A stretch of DNA of 64,000 nt. Origin: Streptomyces sp. XY006 (GTDB lineage: Bacteria; Actinomycetota; Actinomycetes; Streptomycetales; Streptomycetaceae). The stretch lies in contig NZ_NOKT01000005.1 of assembly GCF_002237655.1 (NCBI RefSeq), forward strand, positions 1 to 64,000, written 5' to 3'. A program made the position numbers and the translations under genes. Below the pieces are notes generated by a model. It was not told the DNA's origin. It worked only from the letters and a program-made list of their open reading frames with translations, and searched no databases. This document shows, piece by piece, positions 49,663 to 56,952 of the stretch. Each line of letters starts with the position of its first letter. Within the stretch, counting starts at the first letter, position 1.

Positions 49663-50379
49663 GTGCAGCACTATGAGGGCGTGGAGAAAGTACGACTTCT
49701 CGTCGTCGACGACGACCCGCCGATCGCCGACCTCGTCGCGACCGTCGCCCGCTACGAGGGCTGGGAGGCGGTCACCGCGTACACCGGCGAGGACGCGCTG
49801 CGGCGGGCCGCCGAGTTCCACCCGGACATCGTGGTGCTGGACCTGATGCTGCCCGGCGTGGACGGCTTCGGCGTCCTGGACCGGCTGCGTGCCTCCGGCA
49901 CGATGGTGCCGGTGGTGTTCCTGACCGCGCGCGACGGCGTCGCCGACCGGGTCGCCGGCCTCACCCGGGGCGGCGACGACTACCTGGTCAAGCCGTTCGC
50001 CGTGGAGGAGCTCATGGCCCGGCTGCGCACCGTGCTGCGGCGCAGCGCAGGCCCGTCCTTCCAGCGGTCCGTCCTGCGGGTCGGCGACCTCACCATGGAC
50101 GAGGACACCCGCGAGGTGCGGCGCGGCGAGCGGCTGCTGTCGCTGACCCCGACCGAGTACGAGGTGCTGCGCTACCTCATGCGCAAGTCGCCCACCGTGC
50201 TCACCAAGGCGCAGATCCTCGACCACGTGTGGGAGTACGGCTTCGGCGGCCGCTCCAACGTCGTCGAGCTGGTCGTCAGCCGGCTGCGCCGCAAGCTCGA
50301 CGAGACCGACGAGGGCGCCGCCGGACTGATCCACACCGTGCGCGGTTTCGGGTACGTGCTGCGGCAGGCCGCCGAGTGA
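49663..50379 (+). CDS. OmpR-family response regulator
   Basis: This 238-aa regulator has a receiver domain (RLLVVDDDPPIADLV, phospho-Asp in VVLDLMLPGVDGFG, Lys in DDYLVKPFAVEEL) and an OmpR-type winged helix (LSLTPTEYEVLRYLM, DHVWEYGFGGRSNVVELVVSRLRRKLD). GTG at 49663 is annotated; GTG at 49681 (VEKVRLLVV) is an equally good start because it lies close to the first strand, and neither has a strong SD. The kinase gene overlaps by 4 bases. A direct repeat with 11-bp period lies just upstream. Confidence 0.92.
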   Translation: MQHYEGVEKVRLLVVDDDPPIADLVATVARYEGWEAVTAYTGEDALRRAAEFHPDIVVLDLMLPGVDGFGVLDRLRASGTMVPVVFLTARDGVADRVAGLTRGGDDYLVKPFAVEELMARLRTVLRRSAGPSFQRSVLRVGDLTMDEDTREVRRGERLLSLTPTEYEVLRYLMRKSPTVLTKAQILDHVWEYGFGGRSNVVELVVSRLRRKLDETDEGAAGLIHTVRGFGYVLRQAAE

Positions 50380-51833
50380 TCGCCCGGCTGCGGGGCGCCT
50401 ACCGCAGGATGCGCCTGGGCACCCGGCTCGCCCTGGGCCTGGGCGCCCTGTCGCTGGTGGTGTTCGCCGTGGTCGGCACGGCCCTGACCACCTACATGCG
50501 CGACTACCTGTCGGCCCAGCTCGACACCCAGCTCGCCCAGGCCCAGATCGCCCAGTCCAAGAGCATCGCCGACTACGGCACGCTGTCGGGCAAGAAGTAC
50601 TACAGCTGGTTCTACGCCGTGTACGACGTCCGGGACGGCGGGCCCGAGCTGCGCCGGCCCGAGGACCCGGCGGACCTGCCGAAGGACGTCGACGACTTCA
50701 CCGCGCTGGCCTCGGCGCAGTCCGCCGCCCACACGGAACTGCTGCGCACCGAGCACCTGAAGGGCGCGGGCACCTACCGGCTGCGCGCCTGCGAGGTCGA
50801 GCCCGGCGTGGTCCTGGTCAGCGCCGCGCCCATGGACGAGATCCAGGACACGGTCGGGCAGCTGATCACCATTCAGGTCGTCACCTTCGCGCTCGCGCTG
50901 CTCGCCCTGGTCGTCTTCGGCCGCCGGATGCTGCGCCGCGGCCTGAAACCGCTCAGCGACATGGCCACCACCGCCCACGGCATCGCCTCGCACGACCTGA
51001 CCGAGTCGGCGGCCCGGCTGCCGCTGCGCGCCGACGGCCGGGACGGCGGGCCGGAGGTGGACGAGCTGCGGACCGCCTTCAACACCATGCTGGAGCACAT
51101 CGACGACTCCCTCGCCGTGCGCGCCGAGGCCGAGCAGCGGCTGCGCCGGTTCGTCGCCGACGCCTCCCACGAACTGCGCACCCCGCTGATGTCGGTGCGC
51201 GGCTATGCCGACCTCTTCCAGTACGCGGCCGCCAACGCCCCCGGTGAACGCGACCGGCACCTGGCCCGGCTGCGCGCCGAGGCCGCCCGCATGGGCGTGC
51301 TCCTGGACGACCTGCTGCTGCTCGCCCGGCTCGACGCGGCCGAGGTGGAGACCCCGCTGCGGCTGCGGGACGCCGATCTGACGGACCTGGTGGGCCAGGC
51401 CGCCGACGCCTTCCGCGCGGGCCACCCGGACCACCCGCTGACCGTGCTCGCGGGCCCCGGCCCGGTGCGGCTGCGCATGGACCCGCTGCGCATCCGCCAG
51501 GTCGTCGACAACCTCCTCACCAACGCCGCCGTGCACACCCCCGCCGGGACGAAGGTCTCCGTCGAGGTGCGGGTCACGCCCGGCACCGCCGAGGTGCGCG
51601 TCGCCGACACCGGTCCCGGCATCCCGCCCGACGACCGGGCCCGGGTCTTCGACCGGTTCTACCGCGTCGACAAGGCCCGCAGCCGGGACCGCGGCGGCAG
51701 CGGGCTCGGCCTTGCGGTGGCCCGTTCGCTGATCCGGGCGCACGGTGGCCGGATCGAGCTGGACAGCGCACCCGGGGCGACGGTGTTCACGGTCCGGCTG
51801 CCCCTCGACGCAACGGGCCCCGCGGGCCGTTGA
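50376..51833 (+). CDS. sensor histidine kinase
   Basis: This 485-aa membrane kinase has a first TM helix (TRLALGLGALSLVVFAVVGTAL, about 16-37) and an extracellular sensor of about 130 residues. The second TM is at about 170-190 (QVVTFALALLALVVFG), followed by a HAMP domain. The H box is FVADASHELRTPLMSV (His about 273), the N box is NLLTNAAVHTP, and the G boxes are VADTGPGIPPDD and GGSGLGLAVA. GTG at 50376 overlaps the regulator stop (GTGA). The signal is unknown; its neighbours suggest redox or envelope sensing. Confidence 0.93.
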   Translation: MIARLRGAYRRMRLGTRLALGLGALSLVVFAVVGTALTTYMRDYLSAQLDTQLAQAQIAQSKSIADYGTLSGKKYYSWFYAVYDVRDGGPELRRPEDPADLPKDVDDFTALASAQSAAHTELLRTEHLKGAGTYRLRACEVEPGVVLVSAAPMDEIQDTVGQLITIQVVTFALALLALVVFGRRMLRRGLKPLSDMATTAHGIASHDLTESAARLPLRADGRDGGPEVDELRTAFNTMLEHIDDSLAVRAEAEQRLRRFVADASHELRTPLMSVRGYADLFQYAAANAPGERDRHLARLRAEAARMGVLLDDLLLLARLDAAEVETPLRLRDADLTDLVGQAADAFRAGHPDHPLTVLAGPGPVRLRMDPLRIRQVVDNLLTNAAVHTPAGTKVSVEVRVTPGTAEVRVADTGPGIPPDDRARVFDRFYRVDKARSRDRGGSGLGLAVARSLIRAHGGRIELDSAPGATVFTVRLPLDATGPAGR

Positions 51834-51915
51834 CCCGGGCCCTCTAGACTCGACCGGCAACAGCCCGTACGACCACGGCCAGAAACGCTCCGCCAACCCG
51901 AAGGGCCCCGGCGTC

Positions 51916-53040
51916 TTGATACGGATGGAATCAGTCACCAAGCGGTACGCGGACGGCACGGTGGCGGTCGACCGGCTCTCGCTGGAGATACGCGACCGCT
52001 CGATCACCGTCCTGGTCGGACCGTCCGGTTGCGGCAAGACGACCACCCTGCGGATGATCAACCGGATGGTCGAGCCCAGTGAGGGAACGATCCTGCTCGA
52101 CGGCGAGGACATCCAGCGCCGGCCCGTCACCACCCTGCGCCGGTCGATGGGATACGTCATCCAGAACGCCGGCCTCTTCCAGCACCGCACGATCGTCGAC
52201 AACATCGCGACCGTCCCCCGCATGCTCGGCTGGAGCAAGCAGAAGGCCCGCGCCCGGGCGGCCGAGCTCATGGAGCGGGTGGGCCTGGACGCCGCCCTCG
52301 CCAAGCGGTACCCGTACCAGCTCTCCGGTGGCCAGCAGCAGCGCGTCGGCGTGGCCCGGGCGCTCGCCGCCGACCCGCCGGTGCTGCTCATGGACGAGCC
52401 GTTCTCCGCGGTCGACCCGGTGGTCCGCAAGGGACTCCAGGACGAACTGCTGCGCATCCAGGACGAGCTGGGCAAGACCATCGTCTTCGTCACCCACGAC
52501 ATCGACGAGGCCATCAAGCTCGGCACCATGGTCGCCGTGATGCGCGAGGGCGGCCGGCTCGCCCAGTACGCGCCGCCCGCCGAGCTGCTGGCCGGCCCCG
52601 CCGACGCCTTCGTCGAGGACTTCCTGGGCGCCGACCGCGGCATCCGCCGGCTGTCGTTCTTCCCCTCCGCCTCACTCGACCTGACGACCGGCCCGGTGCT
52701 CCCGCTCGACGCCACCGCCGAGCAGATCGCCGCCGCCGGCGCCCCCTGGCTGCTGGTGACCGACGCCGAGGGCCGCCCGCTCGGCTGGGGCGAGCCGCGC
52801 ACCCTGACCGCCGGTGCCATCCGGCCCGGCGAACTCCTCCCGTACGGACGGCCGTTCGTGCCCGGCACCGACTCGCTGCGGGCCGCCCTCGACAGCGCCG
52901 TGCTCTCCCCGGCCGGTCACGCCGTCGCCGTCGACGACGCCGGGCGGGTGACCGGGGTGGTCTCGCAGGCGGCCATCGGCGAGGCCATCCGCGGCGCCCA
53001 CGCCGCCGACCGGGCCGACGAGGCCAAGGTCGCCTCGTGA
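51916..53040 (+). CDS. OpuC/ProV-type osmolyte ABC transporter ATPase
   Basis: This 374-aa ATPase has Walker A GPSGCGKTTTLRM (about 36-48), the Q loop, signature LSGGQQQRVGVARAL, Walker B VLLMDEPFSAVD and switch THDID. Tandem CBS-like motifs occupy about 250-370 (PWLLVTDAEGRPLG, GHAVAVDDAGRVTGVVSQ), as in osmotically regulated ProV/OpuA/OpuC. I choose TTG at 51916 because GAAGGG lies 11 bases upstream and it yields MIRMESVTKRY, the family start; ATG at 51925 is too far from any SD. It is followed by two permeases and a binding protein. Confidence 0.9.
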   Translation: MIRMESVTKRYADGTVAVDRLSLEIRDRSITVLVGPSGCGKTTTLRMINRMVEPSEGTILLDGEDIQRRPVTTLRRSMGYVIQNAGLFQHRTIVDNIATVPRMLGWSKQKARARAAELMERVGLDAALAKRYPYQLSGGQQQRVGVARALAADPPVLLMDEPFSAVDPVVRKGLQDELLRIQDELGKTIVFVTHDIDEAIKLGTMVAVMREGGRLAQYAPPAELLAGPADAFVEDFLGADRGIRRLSFFPSASLDLTTGPVLPLDATAEQIAAAGAPWLLVTDAEGRPLGWGEPRTLTAGAIRPGELLPYGRPFVPGTDSLRAALDSAVLSPAGHAVAVDDAGRVTGVVSQAAIGEAIRGAHAADRADEAKVAS

Positions 53041-53738
53041 ACCTCGACCGCTTCTTCGACATCCCGAGCGACCTCCAGCACAGCTGGGCCGGCCTGATCG
53101 GACTGCATCTGCGCGAGGCCCTGCTGCCGGTCCTGGCCGGGCTGCTGCTCGCGCTCCCGCTCGCCCAGCTGTGCGTCCGCTTCCGCTGGCTCTACCCGCC
53201 GGTGCTCGGCGTCACCACCGTCCTGTACGCCGTGCCGTCGCTGGCCTTCTTCGTCGTCCTCATCGACTACACCGGCCAGACCGAGCTGACCGTGATGATC
53301 CCGCTGGCCGTGTACAGCCTCGTGGTGCTCGTCCCGGCCATCGTCGACGGGGTGCGCTCCGTGCCGCAGGAGACCCTGGCCGCCGCCACCGCGATGGGCA
53401 TCGGACCCGTACGCCGTTATCTCCAGGTGCAGTTGCCGATCGCCGTGCCCGCCATCATGGCCGGGCTGCGGGTCGCCACCGTCTCCAGCATCTCCCTGGT
53501 CAGCGTCGGCGCCCTGATCGGCAACCAGGGCGCGCTCGGCAACCTGCTCGCCGCCGCGCAGAAGTACGACCGCCCCGAACTGGCCCTGAACTCCGTGCTC
53601 ACCACGGCCGCCCTGGCCATCGTGTGCGACGCCCTGCTGGTCCTGCTGCGCGTCGCGCTGACCCCCTGGATGCCGAGCGGCCGGCGCCCGAAGACGGCCC
53701 CGCGGCAGCGGCCCGTGCCGCAGGGGGTGACCCGGTGA
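53037..53738 (+). CDS. OpuC-type ABC transporter permease (first)
   Basis: This 233-aa BPD_transp_1 protein has five membrane helices (e.g. REALLPVLAGLLLALPLAQL and VMIPLAVYSLVVLVPAIV). The EAA loop appears as PQETLAAATAMGIGPVRRYLQVQLPIAVPAI (about 102-132, in two blocks). GTG at 53037 overlaps the ATPase stop by 4 bases. A basic, Pro-rich tail ends the protein. It forms a heterodimer with the next permease. Confidence 0.92.
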   Translation: MNLDRFFDIPSDLQHSWAGLIGLHLREALLPVLAGLLLALPLAQLCVRFRWLYPPVLGVTTVLYAVPSLAFFVVLIDYTGQTELTVMIPLAVYSLVVLVPAIVDGVRSVPQETLAAATAMGIGPVRRYLQVQLPIAVPAIMAGLRVATVSSISLVSVGALIGNQGALGNLLAAAQKYDRPELALNSVLTTAALAIVCDALLVLLRVALTPWMPSGRRPKTAPRQRPVPQGVTR

Positions 53739-54400
53739 ACGTGCTGAACTTCGTCCAGGCCTTCTTCAGCGACGGCGCCCACTGGCACGGCTACGACGGC
53801 ATCCCGCAACGCCTGCTGGAACACGTCCAGTACTCGCTGCTGGCCCTGGCCCTGGCCGCCGCGATCGGCCTGCCGGTCGGGCTGCTGACCGGGCACACCG
53901 GGCGGGGCGGCAACGCCCTCGCCTTCATCGCCACCGCCGCCCGCGCGCTGCCCAGTTTCGGCCTGCTCGTGCTCATCGTCATCGTGCTGGGATTCGGCCT
54001 GCTGCCCGTGATGATCCCGCTGGTCATCCTCGCCGTCCCGCCGATCCTGGTGACCACCTACGAGGCGGTCCGCTCCGTCGACCCGTCCCCGGTGGACGCC
54101 GCCCGCGGCATGGGGGTGCGGGAGTCGCGGATCCTCTTCCAGGTCGAACTGCCCGTCGCCCTGCCGCTGATCCTCAGCGGTCTGCGCTCGGCGGCCATCC
54201 AGATCGTCTCCACGGCGACCATCGCCGCCTACGTGAGCCTCGGCGGGCTCGGACGGTACATCGTCGACGGCCTCTACCAGCGCGACTACGAGAAGGTCGT
54301 CGGCGGCGCCACGCTCGTGGCCGTCCTGGCGCTCGTCACGCTGGCGGTGTTCTGGGCGGCGGGCCGCCTGGCCGTGTCACCGGGCGTACGCAGACGGTGA
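53735..54400 (+). CDS. OpuC-type ABC transporter permease (second)
   Basis: This 221-aa permease has five helices (LLALALAAAIGLPVGLLTG, LPSFGLLVLIVIVLGFGLLPVMIPLVILAVPPILV and two more). The EAA loop reads SPVDAARGMGVRESRILFQVELPVALPLI, and the late SLGGLGRYIVDGLYQRDY is diagnostic of quaternary-amine permeases. GTG at 53735 overlaps the first permease stop by 4 bases. It partners the preceding permease in one transporter. Confidence 0.92.
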   Translation: MNVLNFVQAFFSDGAHWHGYDGIPQRLLEHVQYSLLALALAAAIGLPVGLLTGHTGRGGNALAFIATAARALPSFGLLVLIVIVLGFGLLPVMIPLVILAVPPILVTTYEAVRSVDPSPVDAARGMGVRESRILFQVELPVALPLILSGLRSAAIQIVSTATIAAYVSLGGLGRYIVDGLYQRDYEKVVGGATLVAVLALVTLAVFWAAGRLAVSPGVRRR

Positions 54401-54488
54401 ACCGGTGACGAGCACTGGTGACGAGCCGTCAGAAACCGTAACAAGGCCGCCCTTGACTGATCACAAAGCGGCTGGATTGGATCGGTGG

Positions 54489-55445
54489 ATGACTTCTACC
54501 GCGAAAAGCAGCTGGTCCAGGACGAGGCACACCGGCGCGGGGGCCGTCGCGCTCACCGCCGCCGCGGCGCTGCTCGCGGGCTGTTCGTCCGGCGACACCT
54601 CCGACGACCCCCTGGCCGGCGAGAAGGCGAAGGCGGGCACCGTCGTCGTCGGCTCCAACAACTTCGCCGAGAGCACCCTGCTCGCCGACATCTACGGCGA
54701 GGCGCTCAAGGCCAAGGGCCTCAAGGTCACCTACAAGCACAACATCGGCAGCCGGGAGACCACCTACGGCCTGATGAAGAACGGCTCCGTCACCGTGCTG
54801 CCGGAGTACAACGGCTCCCTGCTCGCCTACCTGGACCCCAAGGCCGAGCAGAAGTCCGCCGAGGCGGTCAACGAGGCCGTCAAGGCCAAGCTCGACAAGA
54901 AGCTGACACTGCTGCAGTCCTCGCCGGCCGAGGACAAGGACTCGGTCACCGTCAACGCCCGGACGGCGAAGAAGTACAAGCTGACCTCCTCCTCCACCCT
55001 CGCCGACCTCAAGGACGCCGCTCCCGACCTGGTGATCGGCGGCTCGCCGGAGTTCCAGACCCGGCACCAGGGCCTGGAGGGCCTGAAGTCCGTCTACGGC
55101 CTGGAGTTCAAGTCCTTCAAGGCGCTCGACGCGGGCGGCCCGCTGACCCAGGCGGCGCTGACCCGCAACACCGTCCAGGCCGCGGACATCTTCACCACGG
55201 ACCCCACCATCGTGAAGGAGAAGTTCGTCGTCCTGAAGGACCCGGAGAACCTCTTCGGCTTCGCCAACGTGACCCCGCTGGTGCACAAGAGCGGTCTGCC
55301 CAAGGAGGGCGTCGAGGCGCTCGACGCCGTCTCGGCCAAGCTGGACACACAGACGCTGCTGGACCTGGACGCCCAGGTGCAGCTGGAGAAGAAGGACCCG
55401 CTGGACGTCGCCACGGCGTGGCTGAAGTCGGCGGGGCTGGCCTGA
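54489..55445 (+). CDS. glycine betaine/choline-type binding lipoprotein
   Basis: This 318-aa lipoprotein has a Tat/Sec-like N terminus (SWSRTRHTGAGAVALTAAAALLAGC) with lipobox LLAGC. The OpuAC-type domain contains VVVGSNNFAESTLLADIYGEALKAKG, HNIGSRETTYGLMKNGSV and LPEYNGSLLAY, which match OpuCC/ProX ligand sites. ATG at 54489 is preferred because it places the lipobox at a normal distance; starting at 54405 would add 28 residues. It completes the ATPase-permease-permease-binding protein operon. Confidence 0.9.
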   Translation: MTSTAKSSWSRTRHTGAGAVALTAAAALLAGCSSGDTSDDPLAGEKAKAGTVVVGSNNFAESTLLADIYGEALKAKGLKVTYKHNIGSRETTYGLMKNGSVTVLPEYNGSLLAYLDPKAEQKSAEAVNEAVKAKLDKKLTLLQSSPAEDKDSVTVNARTAKKYKLTSSSTLADLKDAAPDLVIGGSPEFQTRHQGLEGLKSVYGLEFKSFKALDAGGPLTQAALTRNTVQAADIFTTDPTIVKEKFVVLKDPENLFGFANVTPLVHKSGLPKEGVEALDAVSAKLDTQTLLDLDAQVQLEKKDPLDVATAWLKSAGLA

Positions 55446-55574
55446 GCCGGGCGACCGTCACGATGCAGTGACGACGGCGGCGCAATTCCGGCGGCACCGA
55501 ACGCGGGCCGGGGGCGGAGCGTCACAGGAACGACATCCGTCCCCGCCCGCCGCCCCCTGGAAGCGCCATCGGGC

Positions 55575-56159
55575 TCAGGCCTGCACCGCCGATGCGATCA
55601 GCTGGTCGATCAGGGCGATCAGTACGTCCCGGGACGACTCCCGCTCCCGGGCGTCGCACAGCAGCACCTGCACGTGCTCCGGCAGCGCGAGTGCCTCCCG
55701 GATGTCCTCGGCGGGATAGGGGTGTTCGCCGTGGAAGCCGTTGACGCCCACCACGAACGGGATGCCCCGGCGTTCGAAGAAGTCGATCGCGGCGAAGCTC
55801 GACTCGGGTCTGCGCACGTCCACCAGGACCACGGCGCCCAGCGCGCCGAGGGCCAGGTCGTTCCACATGAACCAGAACCGCTGCTGCCCCGGCGTGCCGA
55901 ACAGGTACAGCACCAGGTCCCGGCTGATGGTGATGCGGCCGAAGTCCAGGGCCACGGTCGTGGCCCGCTTCTCCTCGATGCCGTCGAGGTCGTCGACGCC
56001 CAGACCGGCCATGGTCAGGGGCTCCTCGGTGCGCAGCGGGACGATCTCGCTGACCGACCCGACCATGGTGGTCTTGCCCACGCCGAAGCCGCCGGCGATG
56101 AGGATCTTGACCGTGTCGGGGGCCGAGGGCGCGTCGGTGGCAAGGTCAGAGCCGGCCAA
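55575..56159 (-). CDS. cvnD: conservon small GTPase (CvnD)
   Basis: This 194-aa Ras-like GTPase has the P loop AGGFGVGKTTMVGS (about 23-36), switch-II-like LFGTPGQQRF (about 87-96, DxxGQ replaced by GTPGQ) and VNGFHG (NKxD replaced). That divergent set is typical of conservon GTP-binding proteins. TTG at 56159 is the best start: GAGGGA lies 5 bases upstream and it overlaps cvnC by 14 bases. It sits at the end of cvnABCD and probably cycles with CvnB and CvnA at the membrane, like a G-protein signalling unit. Confidence 0.9.
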   Translation of the reverse strand: MAGSDLATDAPSAPDTVKILIAGGFGVGKTTMVGSVSEIVPLRTEEPLTMAGLGVDDLDGIEEKRATTVALDFGRITISRDLVLYLFGTPGQQRFWFMWNDLALGALGAVVLVDVRRPESSFAAIDFFERRGIPFVVGVNGFHGEHPYPAEDIREALALPEHVQVLLCDARERESSRDVLIALIDQLIASAVQA

Positions 56160-56505
56160 GGCCGTCCCTCACTTTCTGCAGCAGGTCCAGGTCCGGGGTG
56201 GTACGGGAGACGGGGCGCGGCGGGCGGACGGTGATCCGGCCCGCCTCCAGCAGGTCGCACAGCAGGATGGCGACCACGCTCACCGGGAGGTCGAGCCGGG
56301 CGGCCAGCTCCGCGACGGCGACCGGCTCGGCACACAGCCGCAGGATGCGGGTGTGCTCGGGCTGCGGCCGGGCCGCGTTGGCCGGCGGCGGATCGACCGC
56401 GGTGACCGTCGCGATCAGCGTGAAGTCGGCGCAGTTGGGCCGCGTCCGCCCGCCGGTCAGCGCGAACGGCCGTACGAGCCGGCCCGCCGTATCGCCTCCG
56501 CCCAC
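56146..56505 (-). CDS. cvnC: conservon DUF742 protein (CvnC)
   Basis: This 119-aa protein has the DUF742 winged-helix-like pattern LVRPFALTGGRTRP (about 10-23), RILRLCAEPVAVAELAARLDLPVSVVAILLCDLLEAG and a C-terminal LLQKVRDGLGRL. GTG at 56505 lies 1 base from the cvnB stop. In other Streptomyces conservons CvnC interacts with the other Cvn proteins; DNA binding has not been shown. The reading frame overlaps the start of cvnD. Confidence 0.92.
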   Translation of the reverse strand: MGGGDTAGRLVRPFALTGGRTRPNCADFTLIATVTAVDPPPANAARPQPEHTRILRLCAEPVAVAELAARLDLPVSVVAILLCDLLEAGRITVRPPRPVSRTTPDLDLLQKVRDGLGRL

Positions 56506-56506
56506 C

Positions 56507-56938
56507 TCACGCGCCGGGGTCGACGACGGGTCCGGCCACGCCCCGCGGTGCCGCGCTGAGGTGCTCGCCGATCTTCTTGACCAGCATGTTCATCTGGTAC
56601 GCGACCACCCCGACGTCCGCGCCCGGCCCGGTCAGCACCACCAGGTGCGCGCCGGGGCCGGCGGAGGTCAGGATCAGATAGCTGTTGGCCATCTCGATGA
56701 GCGCCTGGCGCACCGGGCCGCCGCGGAAGTCCATGCTGACGCCCTTGCTGAGGCTCATCAGCCCGGACGCGGTCGCCGCGAGCCGCTCGGCGTCGTCGCG
56801 CAGGAACCCGGTGGACTTGCTGACCACCAGGCCGTCCTCGGAGAGCACCACGGCCTGGTTCACGTCGGCGACCCGCTCCACGAGTCCGGTCAGCAGCTGG
56901 TCGAGCTGGGTGTGCGTGGCGGGGATGGGGCGTGTCAT
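56507..56938 (-). CDS. cvnB: conservon roadblock/LC7 protein (CvnB)
   Basis: This 143-aa roadblock/LC7 protein has QLDQLLTGLVERVADVNQAVVLSEDGLVVSKS (about 11-42), LMSLSKGVSMDFRGGPVRQALIEM and YLILTSAGPGAHLVVLTGPGADVGVVAYQMNMLVKKIG. Roadblock proteins act as GAP-like regulators of small GTPases such as CvnD. ATG at 56938 has AAGGA upstream and lies 14 bases from the cvnA stop. Confidence 0.93.
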   Translation of the reverse strand: MTRPIPATHTQLDQLLTGLVERVADVNQAVVLSEDGLVVSKSTGFLRDDAERLAATASGLMSLSKGVSMDFRGGPVRQALIEMANSYLILTSAGPGAHLVVLTGPGADVGVVAYQMNMLVKKIGEHLSAAPRGVAGPVVDPGA

Positions 56939-56952
56939 TGCGGTGTCCTTCG

